Position numbers and translations under genes: made by a program
Shown: positions 46,901 to 59,200 of the stretch, piece by piece
Layout: every line of letters starts with the position of its first letter
Numbering within the stretch: the stretch's first letter is position 1
NCBI GenBank assembly: GCA_963930655.1
Contig: OZ005604.1
Span: forward strand, 19,106,001 to 19,170,000
Length of the DNA: 64,000 nucleotides
Direction: 5' to 3'
Source: Myrica gale
Taxonomy: Eukaryota > Streptophyta > Magnoliopsida > Fagales > Myricaceae
The notes under the pieces: model-generated
Seen by the model: the letters and a program-made list of their open reading frames with translations, nothing else
The model's database searches: none
Told to the model about the DNA's origin: nothing

Positions 46901-49900
46901 TTCCACTCTAAGGGGATCGCAGTATCACACTTCTCTTTTATTATATGATATATATCATATTTGAAGTTGAAGTTGTATGTTGTATGTTGTATGTTGTATC
47001 CTTGCCTTGTGCTTCACTGTTCCTTCACATTGTACCCATCACACAATTGTCAAGTAATGTGTGTTATTTAAAATTTATAGGATCTATTATTACATTATTG
47101 TCCTCATTAAAACTTTTTGTAGATCTGCATGTTCATTTCTTATTTGTTGATTCTATGGTTTTCTCGGTTGACATCCTTATTGATTTTTCTATAATTATAT
47201 CTTTCTGTATAATCCCGTTTTTGAATTTCTATATGGTTTTCAATACCAATATTGTATTATTTTTCACTTAATGCCTGTGGAAGATTAGCACCAAACAGGT
47301 TTCAAATAGGCTGGGTTTGCGGTAATTGAGGGACGGCATATGAATGGTGGAATATAGACACACAGTACTGTAAATGATGGGTGCATAAAGGATTCCGATT
47401 ATGTTTGATAATGATATTCATCTAATGTTGTTTTTCTTTTTTTCATTCCTGCAGGCACTTTATTTTTGTGTCCCCTTTCGTGACCAATTGCTAGAGTATT
47501 ATGCAAATAACAAAAACATAGGGGATGCAGAAGAAAATCTGTTAACATGCTTAGCAGACCTATTTACTCAGGTGAATATCTAGCCCCTCTATATAAATAT
47601 ATAAACGTATGCACTTAACCCCCCCCCCCCCCCTCTTTCCAAAAATACCAGAGAAGCATTGACTCTAAAGGGACAGTTTTTTTGAAGCTGAAATTTCTCC
47701 TAACCATCAAGAGATTTATATATGCGTTTACTGTAAACGTTTTTGAGCAACATATCGCAGTGCATTCCTGCAAAATACTTGAAATTTTCCAAGGGATGAC
47801 TCGGTCTAAATTGCAAAACCATACTTGATAATAGAGCAGAAACCATAATTAAGGGATCTTTATTATGTTAGCTACAAATCTGCAGTCATTCCAGCCAGCG
47901 TTTTCAGTTTGTAACTTTTGGAGATCCTCTTTTACCATGTTTGTATTTTATTTTCCAGTGAAATGATTACTTATAGAAAAAGGGAGAGAGAGAGAGAGAG
48001 AGAGAGGAAAGAACATTCTTCCTTAGATTGCATTTGTTGGAAGACAATATCCCTAGGTCAATTCTGTTATAACACTGTTTAGGAATTCATTTATATTTGA
48101 TTGGCAGGTTCTACTGTTGAATGTTGCTTCCTTTCTTGATATATCCAGCCTCTCTCTTGCAGTTATCTATATCTCATTTCTCTCTATAATTAATTGAAAA
48201 GGCTCAGATGGGTTATGTGGGACACTACTCTTAGTTTGTTATGCGTCTGATACAGTTCTTAAAGTAGTTTGTGTCATATTTTTTTTTATATCAACTGCAG
48301 TTTTAAGAATTCATTGTCTCTGTGTCTTCTCTCAGGTTTTAGAGGAATCTTAAGGGGTTGGGGGTCTCTATTTATGACATGGAAAATGGCAAATGTATTC
48401 TTCTTTACTAATTAATTTCGTAGGCAATGATAGTGTGGCCAACAGTTCGTTGTTTCTTTGTTTAGATAAGTTCACAGAAGAAGAAAACAGGAGTCATTGC
48501 TCCAAAGCGCTTCGTACAAAGATTGAAGAAACAAAATGAACTTTTCCGTAGCTATATGCATCAGGTATGTAGAAGGTACTTAAACTGTAAAATGAACTCA
48601 TCTCTGACTTCAGGAAGTAACATCTATAATGTTTATGTTTTTTTGAACGGATACGAAATCTAACTTGCGAAAAATACAGGAAATTGACATACTGCAACTA
48701 ATCAACCTTGAAAGCAATAAGCAGATCGTTGAACAACTATCATTACCATCTGTTAAACGATTGAGGGGTAGCCTTCTGAAAATGTTTGCTGTTGGTGCAG
48801 CTGCCTGGGGGTTGTCATTGATTATAAAACTACATTATGTTCTATAGAAGGTGCTTTTGAGGTTTCATTCACATGGCTAATTGATTTCTCCCTCTTGGGT
48901 CCCCACAAAAAAGGGTGGCTAGATGTTTATGGAAGTGGTTCTTAGAAAACGATCAGTTTTCCTATCTTGTTCGGACTGAAATTTTAATGCAGTGCTTGCT
49001 TTGGCGACAAAGACCAACTGTGCACAGGTTAAACTGTGCAAATTGTGAGACTAATCAAACTGGTTATGAAACATTCTGCAACCTAAAAATTGGTAGAAAC
49101 TTTCTACCGTTCAACATTGAAATTGGCAGCCAATGTGCAGAAGCATGATTTTAGATGTTTCATGTTGGCAAATACTGTTTTGTAGCATGCGAATTTCCAG
49201 ATACTCAAAGTCCATAGTTTTTCTTTGGCATTGGGGGCGTCTGAACCTTTTAATCTTTTGTAGAGGATAATGAATGAGATTTACATAGACATCTATACTC
49301 TAATGTTAAAGTTCTAGGGTACAAGCTAAATGGGACCATACACAATGTTCTCGAAAGTGGATATGCCCTTTCCTCTACAATATCAGCATGTCTCATGTTT
49401 GCATCATTGCTAAAGATCTTTCTTCAATGGTTCAGATATTTTATTGTATCTTGCCTTGAACGAAAATGTTTAATGGTATATTGTTTAGTATCTTGTTTCA
49501 ATTTCTTTGATTGGACTAAGTGTAGAATTTATAAGATGGGGGTATATATCTTCTTCTTCTTTACAAATTTTTTTTTTTGTTTTTGGTGTAGGATGCCCAT
49601 GAATTTTTGAATTTCTTGCTGAATGAACTCGTTGACATACTGGAGAAAGAAGCCCAAGCTTCAAAAAGTGATCCAGAAACTTCATCACCCTCTGATAAAT
49701 CTGCAAATGGTCCAAAGAATGGCCTGGCCAATGGTCCTCAAAAGGACCCTTTAGTCACCTGGGTGCACAGAAACTTTCAGGTGACTTTGCTTTGCCATAT
49801 TATGTATTACGGATGGCAAAAGATACTGCAATGAAACTAATGTTTGTGTTTTGTCCTATTTTGTGTGTAGTTCTTTTTTATCGATCAGTTTGATAGTCTA

Positions 49901-51556
49901 TTGGTGATAAGCTTTATGACCCATTATGTTGGCCAAGATTCATGGTGATTTGGGAAGTGATCATATTGTGGTTATCTATATTTTCCCTTTTCTACTATGC
50001 ACCCCCTACTTCCCCTACCCCAAGGAAAAAATAAAGAGAAAAGAAAGAAACAGAAAGGACATCCTTGTGTCTATGCTAATGTGTTGAGTGGCAGCATGTT
50101 GTTACCCTGCACACATTGTTGAGCAGTAATGGTATATATACTTCTTTATTTCCTGCCCCGTGTAAGATTCTCAACATCTTTTATTTGGATTCTCATACTT
50201 TATCGTGGCTATTTGAGTCAGGGAATACTTACCAATGAAACAAGGTGCCTGCGATGTGAGACGGTGACAGCAAGGGATGAAACATTTTTTGACTTGAGCC
50301 TTGATATTGAACAGAATAGTTCCATTACAAGCTGTTTGAAAAACTTCAGCTCAACAGAGACATTGAATGCGGAGGATAAATTTTTCTGCGACAAATGCTG
50401 TAGGTAGGTGGCTTTGGTCAAAATCTAATGTAGCAGTTGTCTGGCTTGGCTTTTTCTCAGCTTATCTTCTTATAAGTTAAATGATATTAGCGTTTGACCA
50501 AATGTTTCTTGGGGAGATTTGGAGTTGGTAGTTTAGACAAAGAATGATATGTTTCAAAAAGAAAGCCATCATACTAAGTTCTATTAATTTGCTTTTTATG
50601 TTGTGTGCATATGAACATTTCTTTGTCAATATCTTATTTAGTCTTGTAAAAACATCACGTGCGAGTAATGAAATTATTGACACTGCTATATGTTGGTAAC
50701 ATCTTCCAATCAGAGAGAAAGGTTCAATATATGTTTATACCCTAATTTAAATTGATGAATTTCTCTCTTTTGCAACTCTTTTGACTCTCCCCACAAAGCG
50801 GTCTCTCTTATATAAGTAAACATTCTCCTCCACTTGCTTTCTTTAAGTAGGTGATGGTTTTCAGAATATTATTGACGCCATATTGGTGATGGTTGTATTC
50901 TTCTGTGTCATTATCCTATATTGTCTTGTTCATGCAAATGCTCCTGTCCAAGTGCAACCACTTACTAGTTCCTCCGTGGTTAATTATTCACTGTGCAATG
51001 CTCCAACCTTTTCTGGGGCTTGAGATTATTCCAGAGGAAAAGAGAGATTAGCCAAAAGAACAAAAAACATGCTACTTTTGTTTGTTATATTCTATTATCC
51101 CTTTCCTCTGTGGAAACTGACAATGGAGTCATTATTGTATGCAGTTTGCAAGAAGCACAGAAGAGGATGAAGATAAAGAAGCCACCTCACATTTTAGTCA
51201 TCCATCTGAAGCGTTTCAAGTACATTGAGCAGCTAGGTCGCTACAAGAAGCTGTCATACCGGGTTGTCTTCCCGCTTGAGCTGAAGCTGAGCAACACAAT
51301 GGAAGATGCAGATTCAGAGTATTCACTGTTTGCAGTAGTGGTCCATGTTGGGAGCGGACCCAACCATGGGCACTACGTCAGCCTTGTGAAAAGCCATAAC
51401 CATTGGTTGTTTTTCGATGATGAAAATGTGGAGATGATTGATGAGTCTGTTGTGCAGACATTCTTTGGGTCCGCTCAGGAATATTCTAGTAACACAGATC
51501 ATGGATACATCTTATTCTATGAGAGCCTGGGCACTGGAAACAAGAGGGGGCTTTGA
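43958..51556 (+). CDS. UBP3: Ubiquitin-specific protease, UBP3/UBP4 type
   Basis: Six exons, 43958-44074, 47455-47571, 48466-48564, 49592-49780, 50222-50403 and 51145-51556, encode 371 residues, the family's usual length. The enzyme is a cysteine protease that removes ubiquitin. The Cys box [17 protein letters not shown] gives the nucleophile Cys32. The His box [13 protein letters not shown] gives His311, followed by WLFFDDENV. CxxC pairs at Cys183/186 and Cys230/233 form a zinc ribbon. The N-terminus [10 protein letters not shown] fits an N-myristoylation signal. In Arabidopsis UBP3 and UBP4 are redundant and needed for pollen development; I cannot say which of the two this is. All introns are GT-AG and only the last is out of phase 0. 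Intron 1 (3380 bp) holds a LINE. CAMTA3 is convergent downstream. Confidence 0.97.
44788..46114 (-). mobile_element. 5'-truncated L1-type LINE in UBP3/4 intron 1
   Basis: A 1327-bp minus-strand insertion starts on the plus strand with a T run and is bounded by a perfect 16-bp duplication CTTGATGCCCATATCT (44772-44787 and 46115-46130). Minus-strand coding remnants read [40 protein letters not shown], then [20 protein letters not shown] and [14 protein letters not shown], the reverse-transcriptase tail and zf-RVT domain of plant L1 elements. Frameshifts are present. It lies opposite to UBP3/4 transcription. The 3' tail is related to the LINE at 31689-32102. Confidence 0.93.
46440..46945. repeat. 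Partially duplicated dispersed repeat in UBP3/4 intron 1
   Basis: Two similar stretches (about 46460-46620 and 46770-46900) share TTTGCTTTAACTTCAAAAGG-like starts, GACTARTCAAG-like sequence and GTAAGCATTCAAT / GTGAGCATCTAAT. Between them lies CGCTTTGATACCATTTGTAA, a phrase I associate with dispersed plant retroelement repeats. No ends are resolved. Confidence 0.5.
47619..47633. repeat. C15 homopolymer
   Basis: Fifteen consecutive C in UBP3/4 intron 2. The length may be unreliable in the assembly. Confidence 0.85.
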
Positions 51557-53212
51557 ATTTTCAAAGGTTAGATATTTTAATCATTTGGACTCATTTTTCT
51601 TCTGTTTCTCTTTTTTTCCCGCTTTTTCAACCTATGGGAAGGATATGTCAAATATCCACGAGATGTAATGGGTTGTGGAAAATGTATACTTAGGTGGTTG
51701 CCATGTACAGTGGATGGTGGAATCACAGTCTTTTTGGTTTTTCACAATAAGAAGAAAAAGAGCATTGTATATGATGTGTGAGAGAGCTTCACAGAGAGTT
51801 TGTATTCTTCATGATTGAGAATGTTTAATTAACATCAGAAATGCAAAGCAATTGGAACTGTTTGCGACAGTTTTACAACACTCGTACGCTTTTGCTTTCT
51901 TTTCTTTACGCTACGTTATTCGAGGATGTCGTCAGTAGTAATTTTTCATGCTCCCAATATACATTATTCTGCTGTACCTGAGTGACACCAAAACTAAAGA
52001 AAACTGGAAGTACAAATGAAGGCTGCGCTCGGAAAACATGCCGGCAAGAAATACGAACGATCACATTCGCAGGAAGTCTCTACATGGCTTGTTGAGAGGA
52101 TAGGTACCAGGTCCAGAACATTTTAAAACATGGCAAAATAAATAAATAAAATCTTCCCAAAGCTGGGGGGATGGTAACTGCAATCTTTTAGAGTTTAGAA
52201 CCCTATCGTCGGAAGATACTGACACTGCTAAATTTCCTGGAGAATCCCTCCCCCCGGTTCTTTGGAACTGTCAAATGTTAACCACTCAGAAAAATTCACC
52301 AGCATGGATTCTGGAGTACAGCCTGAGCACGAGATTTTGGACATGTTTGTTTGCCCAAAATTTTCCAACAAAACATACTTTAAAATTTTCAAATTTTATA
52401 CATGCACTTCAAACTTTTCACAAACCTCAATAAACTTCAACATTCAAAAGATTCTCAAAATTTTGGAAATATTCCCTAAAATTTCGGTAAACAAACATAC
52501 CCAAATTCTCAAAGCGATCAAGCAGGCCAGAAGAAAGATTTCCCCTTTCAAATTATTGTCTAGCCCGGGTGAAAGTTGGGGTATGTGTCAGTTTACACTT
52601 CTAAATTTCTCGGAATGTTATCTGCCTGAGGGATGTTTTGCTTCCTTTTTTCCACGTGTGAGTGTCAATGTTAGTTCAGCATGGTTTTGGGCATTGCACT
52701 TTGCTTTGTGGTTTAGATGATTTCTGGAAAAGACTAAACACGCACAGAGAAAGCTAAATTTAAAAACGACAAACAAATCTTTTCAAAAGGCAGAAGAGCA
52801 AAAGATGGAATCAAAGAGGTCTCCATTCAACTAACAATTATTTAACACTTCTTACTGGTGAAATGAATATAAATCTTTTTCGAGATTCAGAAGTTGTAGC
52901 GATTGGTTAAATGGCAGCGAAAAGTTCAATCCTGGACCATTCTTGAAATACCATTGCGTCGTAGCAACAAAGTTGCAGCACTAAAATTATGACTATGGGA
53001 CCTGTACCTTTGCAGTGAGAAGGAAAATACCCGAAAGATTGCACAGCTGCTTTATAAGACTAACGCTGGTTAGATAAATATTTTAGGAGTTTTACATTTA
53101 CATAGCAAAGTCAATATCTATGGTGACAATATCCGGCCTACCGCCCCTAAAAACACAACAGATTTTACAAGACAGATTTTGTAACAGAAGAGAATGGACC
53201 ACAGGCTCACTT
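51557..53212. other. Convergent intergenic region between UBP3/4 and CAMTA3
   Basis: Both 3' untranslated regions fall here. The only bounded feature is a MITE near 52346-52494. The open frame at 52262-52720 runs across that MITE and has no domain. Confidence 0.5.
52346..52494. mobile_element. ATGTTTG...CAAACAT MITE, second copy
   Basis: Starts ATGTTTGTTTGCCCAAAATT and ends AAAATTTCGGTAAACAAACAT. It is the reverse orientation of the copy at 43276-43428, with shared blocks such as AACATTCAAAAGATT. AT-rich and non-coding. Confidence 0.65.
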
Positions 53213-56200
53213 CTACATTGCTGGGGGCATGTGAGTGTCTACATCCAATAACGCGTCAAGATCAATCAGGTCATTATCATCAAAATCAGCCATTTCTTCT
53301 GAGCTGTTCAAAACCCCTTCAGAAACCTGCAAAATCGGCCGAAGTGAGTCAGAAATACTTCGAATATAAACCCAATTCAGATGAACTATATGAAAATAAG
53401 GGGACTTTAGCAATGGAGTTACAATTACATTTGAGTGAAGGGAAAGATTGCTTTCGTCCCAACCCCAAGAGATCAACATACCCCATCCATCCTAGGTTGT
53501 TGCGTTCAGCCGGGGCGGCTCCAACTATTGGCAGGGTAGGCGGTTGCCTAAGGCCCCCAAATTAAGGAGGCCCCAATTAAAAATTTTCTTTAATAGGTAT
53601 ATTTAAAAAATATTTAATGATAAAGCCTCAAAAATTTAACTTAAAACTATTTGTATAGAATTTTAGTTAATTAATTTTTCTTACAAAGAGACCTAATAAA
53701 TCTCTTTGATAAAAGGAACCATTAACTCTTTACTCGTTTATTTAAAAGATATTAATTGCAAATTGTTTCAAAGAAAATTTCATTAAATCAATATCCTATA
53801 AAATCTCCTTAAGATTAGTTGGCAATTTATTCGAGAAATCCTATAAAAAAATTTCACACCTAATTCATTTAATTTTTTTTTACCGTTACTTGACAAACAA
53901 AAATAATTCCTAGTTGTTTATTCCACCTAATCTATTTAATATTTTTACCTTATATGCATTAATTAACAACTAAAAATCTATCTTTAAAAGGACTTAATCT
54001 ATAAACCATTTCACAATTATTGAGACAATATTTAGATTGCTTGTTAAGTACAAAAACTACTTAAAAATCCACTCAACCATCCCATTTTTTCTCCTCATTT
54101 ATTGGTGCTTCCCGTATCTTTAGGATCAAGATCACTCGTTGTCACTTAAAGTCTAGGTGCTATTGTTCTAAACTTTTTATTTTATGTTTTATTTGTTGTA
54201 TTTATCATTATTTGTGTTGTATTTTTTATTTTCTGGTTTTGTATTTAATTTGAAAATTTTGAAATATTTGGATGAGGATGACTGGAAAAAATATTTTCTT
54301 GTACTTGAAAATGTTTTAAAACATGAAAATCATGTTGATATTGATGGTTTATATTTGTTTTTATAATTGAAACTGTTAAAATATATTTTAAAAATACAGG
54401 CTTACACTCCAATTGAAACATTAAATTATATAAAAAGATTAAATGGATTAGCCATATTATCAATTGAAAACTATATTAAAAAATTTAGAATATAAAACTT
54501 TGATAAGTAATTTTGCATCTCAAAAAGCTAGAATAATATGTTTTAACTCAATTTTTATTAATATTTTATTTTTAAAATATATTATTTTTATAAATTATTA
54601 TAAAAGGCTTCACTTTGAGGTTTCACCTAAGGTCCCAATTACCTTAGAGCAGCCCCTGATGTTCAGTGAAGAACAACTGACCCCACGCTAATATTCTTGT
54701 GTGATGTATTATATATTGCACAATGGTGAAAGCCCCTAGGCTGCTAAAATGAGTTGGTCAAGAGCTGTTCTCAGTGATAGGAAAACAAAATATGCTCCCA
54801 GAAGAAGCAGAAAGATATTGTACCTGAAAGATAGAAAACGGAGGGGAAAAAGGGAGAAGAAAGTTTAAAGAAAAATCAAGTACCTTGGTTTCCTGAATCT
54901 CAGCCACAACATTCAACAACCTACTATATTGATCCCTTGCCTCTGGATACTGAACCATGGACTTCACCCTAGCAAGAGCTTTTTTCAACCTCTCCTCTGT
55001 TTGTTTTCTGCCTTCTTTCAGGAAATCGTAGTCATCCTCATTCGAAGATGTATCTTGCATTCTACAGACGTCGGGAAGTGCTTCTGATCTAAATCCTCGC
55101 AAACCACTTCCTTTTCTTCTCCAACGCAAAATAACCTTCTCCAAAATTCCTACTGACCAGGTTATCTTCTTATAGTTCTTCCTGACCTGATGGCCTCTGA
55201 CATGGGCCTTTCATAAAGAAAGTTATTAGTTAGTATTCGTGAACTCAGCTTGATTGCTTGAGGGAAAAAAGCTTCTTAAACAGATACAAGGAAGAGGGAG
55301 AAGAAACGCTAAAAGTAAAGCAGGAGCCATAAAACCAAGTAGAGAAAAGTTATTTTAACAGTGATGCACCTGAATTTTGACGATTCGCTGCCTGGTTATC
55401 AAATAGTCTTTTCTACCCTTCCAACAGCGGAACTTATTTTGTATCCGTATTGCAGCAGCCTGAACAGGCAGATCATGTTGTCCTGATTTGTACGTTTTAA
55501 CAGCATAAAAAGAGAGAGCTTGTTCATTTGACATTCCAAATCTATCATCACAATATTCTTTTAACTGCTTTTTCTGGAATGACTGCACCCTAAAGACCTG
55601 ATGAATACGAGCAGCAGCTTGGGAGGCATTACAGAGAGCAGCTAATGAATCCTTCATGGATAATCCATCTGGTAATTCCCCATTGCTGACTGGAGTTGCG
55701 CTTCTTTCTGAAACAATCTGTACTGCTTTTGCTCCAGAGATCTCTGCAGCATCACCTTCCTTTGTGTCTATCGTAAGAGATTCAAGGTGGGCATTCAGAG
55801 CAGATTCTGCAAGATAGCCAGCAATTCCTTTGTGTCCATTTATAGAAGCTAGGTCGGCAGGTGTTCTGCCTGAAGGATAGCTTATACATGGATCAGTTAA
55901 TGCACCAGGAGCTGCACCGAGAGAGACGAGGGAAGCAACTGTGCGCTCTCTGATGAAGCAAGTTCAAACAAGAAGTTAATAGGAAAGGAAGTAAAATAAA
56001 ACAGTTCAAAATGACTCTCACCATGTTCAAAGGGCTACCACTTGCAGTTTTCAGGTTTATTCACGAGGACTTCTATATTCTTTAACCAAAATCCGAGTTA
56101 TATGGAATTTTATTTCCCTCTAAATGTACAAAAAAGGCCCTCATAGCATAGCTAGTTTTCTAGTAATATCTTTTGTTATGAAAGAAATAAAATCTTTTCC

Positions 56201-59200
56201 CTGTTCCTCCTATAAGAATCAACCTAGAATGCGGGGTCCTGCACACAGGACAGTGGATAGGGAAGGAACAGAAAACAGAAGTACTGCAAAGAAACAAGCA
56301 AGAAATGCGAGTGCTCGCCTGCCACAAAATGCTGCCCAATGAAGTGCAGTCCATCCGTTCACATCACGGAAATTTACACTTACACCGGCAACTATTGTTG
56401 GCTGTAGGGCCCAATCATAACCAAGAGCAGCTGCAAAATGTAGCACACCTTGGCCACCCTTATCTAGAATGGAAGGGCCTTTTCCACCTTCTGCTGCTTT
56501 CCGCAGGAGCCATACATACAACTTCTCTTTCAGAAGCTTTTCGAGCAGCTTCTCCTGTGCTTTTTCAAGAGAATAATCCTTCTCAGAAACCTGCTTTAAC
56601 ATTTGATCCCATTCACCATTGTCTTCTTGTAGCAGTGAACTGATTTTATCACTTAATTGGGATTGCTCACTCACTCCAATGGAGTAAGAGGCTGGAGGGC
56701 AGGCAGAGCTCAGGCACAACAGTTTTCCAAAACGCATTTGAAGAATCTCGCTTTTGTTGCAACTATAGTTATCCATAACATCCACATCCCTAATATGGTT
56801 GACTCGGTATTCAAATTCTCGCACTTCACTACATGCTAACCTATTGGAACATGTCACATAAAAAGGAAGCTTCGCAGCCTTATGTATCGGAGTATGACAA
56901 CATAGAACACCATCTTCTATAACCTCAGCTGGAACTTCCACTTCCCCAAACATACACGACCACTTGCAATTTTCTACTTCTTCATGACTCTTCAAGAACC
57001 TCCCCGTAATCAGGACCTTTATAAGTTGTGGATAACAAGAAAAATAAGGAATAAAAAAAGAGAGATCAACAAAATAAGAAATAAGACAGCTTGTATGCTA
57101 AGGTACAGAAACAGATGAACCATTTGAAAGCCTTAGGAGACATGATTACAGCCCAAAAGGAAGATTATATCCCGGAGTACCTTGATTTCAGAACCTTCAT
57201 ATGCCCAACTGGGTGAGAAATCAATTATGCTGAAAAGCTGGTCCTGGGATAGAGAGGGACTGACAACATAGTTATCCATTTGCACTTGAGAAGAAATACC
57301 GCATACCTCAACCCTACTTTCACTTTCAACACTATCCCAATAGGTTCCAGAACTGGACTGCATATGTGACTCATTGACGTCTCCAAGTTCCTTACTCATC
57401 CATCTATTGAAACTGTCAACCTTCTTCAAACTTTCTTCCCTTAGAGAACCGTCTAACAATGGTGGTTTTATAGCAAAAGAGTAGTTGCTTTTTCCCTCAA
57501 GGGTCGGCTTGCTCTCTTGATCTGATTTCAGATAATAACCATGACCCACATTCAAAAGCCGTACTTTAGGGTTATCTTGCATAGGATGATTTTCTAGCTT
57601 ATCTGAAGTGTCAGGATCGAGAGAATTGAGCAGATTGACCCGAATAACATCTTGTTCGTGAAACCTAGAAGTGACACCATGTGTTGATTCTGTATGCGCA
57701 TTCTGATCCAAGGACCATTTACCTTCAGAAGTCTGTTTATAAGATAAAGTACAGCCTGAACACAATTAGTTGGTAGCTAACGCATAGACAATCATATAAA
57801 GAATTATGTGCTCTTTTAGATTTTTATCCAAATACTGCAAATTCAACACCGGAATTTAAGTCACCCGCCACAAGTTTTGGTAGTGCAACTATTTCTACAT
57901 TGGTAACTAACAGCAGCTCATTTGGAAAGACACACATTGTAAATACTCCCAGTCTGTAGATTTTCACATAAGCAACCACATTTTGCTTGCTTTACTAACA
58001 AGGGAAGTAGGACTACAAATGATCCAAATTTTGTGATTGATTATGTAGAGGTATAAAGAATCCTAACATGCAACATTACTCTCCTTGATAAATTTCAATG
58101 TCAGAAAATTCCCATAGGACAAACCCTATAATGCACCTATATCAAAAATTGAGAAAGATATGCAATTTTACACATCTATGGCAATGAGGCATCACCATTT
58201 TTTCCATTTTTCTTCTTCTATGCGATCCCCCGGGGGTGTGGTTTACAATTTAAGACTAGGAGAAGGGAAAATTTCTCTCAAGCTGGCTTCATTGCTTCCT
58301 CACTTTATTATAAATAAATAAACCCAGTATTACTTGCATCTGCCGCGTGTTTGTTGCAGCCATACTAAGTATAATATCAAAAACAAGAATCCAAAAATGT
58401 GCTATTGGTCAAAATCACAAAATTCCAAGCAATAACACAAAATGTCATCCTACTATATCTCTATTTGAAACTCCCTCTTACATAAAAACAAAAAAAAAAT
58501 TCCTCCTCTTGAAGCGCTACACAAGAACAACCATGATGAAGTGTTTAAAAGTATTTTAGCAATAGTAAACGTGCTTGACGCCAAAGATATATACTCTACC
58601 TGCCACCCTTCTTGGACCTTTGGGTGACCCCCTAACTCCTGCCTCTCAAAGTTGCTGGTAAAAAGCTGCCCCAGTATTTCGTTTTCTTGTTTAGGAAGGA
58701 TTCCAATGGTATGTGGCTGTGTTTCCAGAAATGAAGATTGAAACTCCAGAGCTTGACCATCAGATGTACCATTTGCCAAGACATCCTCCCACAACGCAAA
58801 ATCAAGGTTTTTTAATCCAGTATTGTTGCCGTCTTTCACTTCATCTACTTGAGTGAGGAAGACAAAATCCACATTAGCAATGGTTAACAATTTACCTTGG
58901 TAATCATCCGTTTATAGTTTAGACTATAAAATGAAGTTGCTATGGCATATCAGATAACAATCGCTGTTATTTAAATGTTCTAATGCATTGGTGATGAAAC
59001 CATAAAGACTGAAACACATTAAACAAGCTTACTTGAACTTGATGCAGGAAAATAATGATCGGTTAGTCCAGCATTAATCTTCTCCACCGTGGGCTGCTGT
59101 GATTCAAGGTAAGAGTGGAATGCAGAACTTGCTTGGTGATTATATGCTGCATATATTATGTTAAGTTGCAAAACCATAAGTGAACCTTTACAATGAGTAA

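Noticed and set aside
52262-52720. 152-codon open frame downstream of UBP3/4
   Set aside because: It runs through an AT-rich MITE and has no protein-like domain.
56305-56643. 112-codon plus-strand open frame
   Set aside because: Antisense shadow of the CAMTA3 ankyrin exon.
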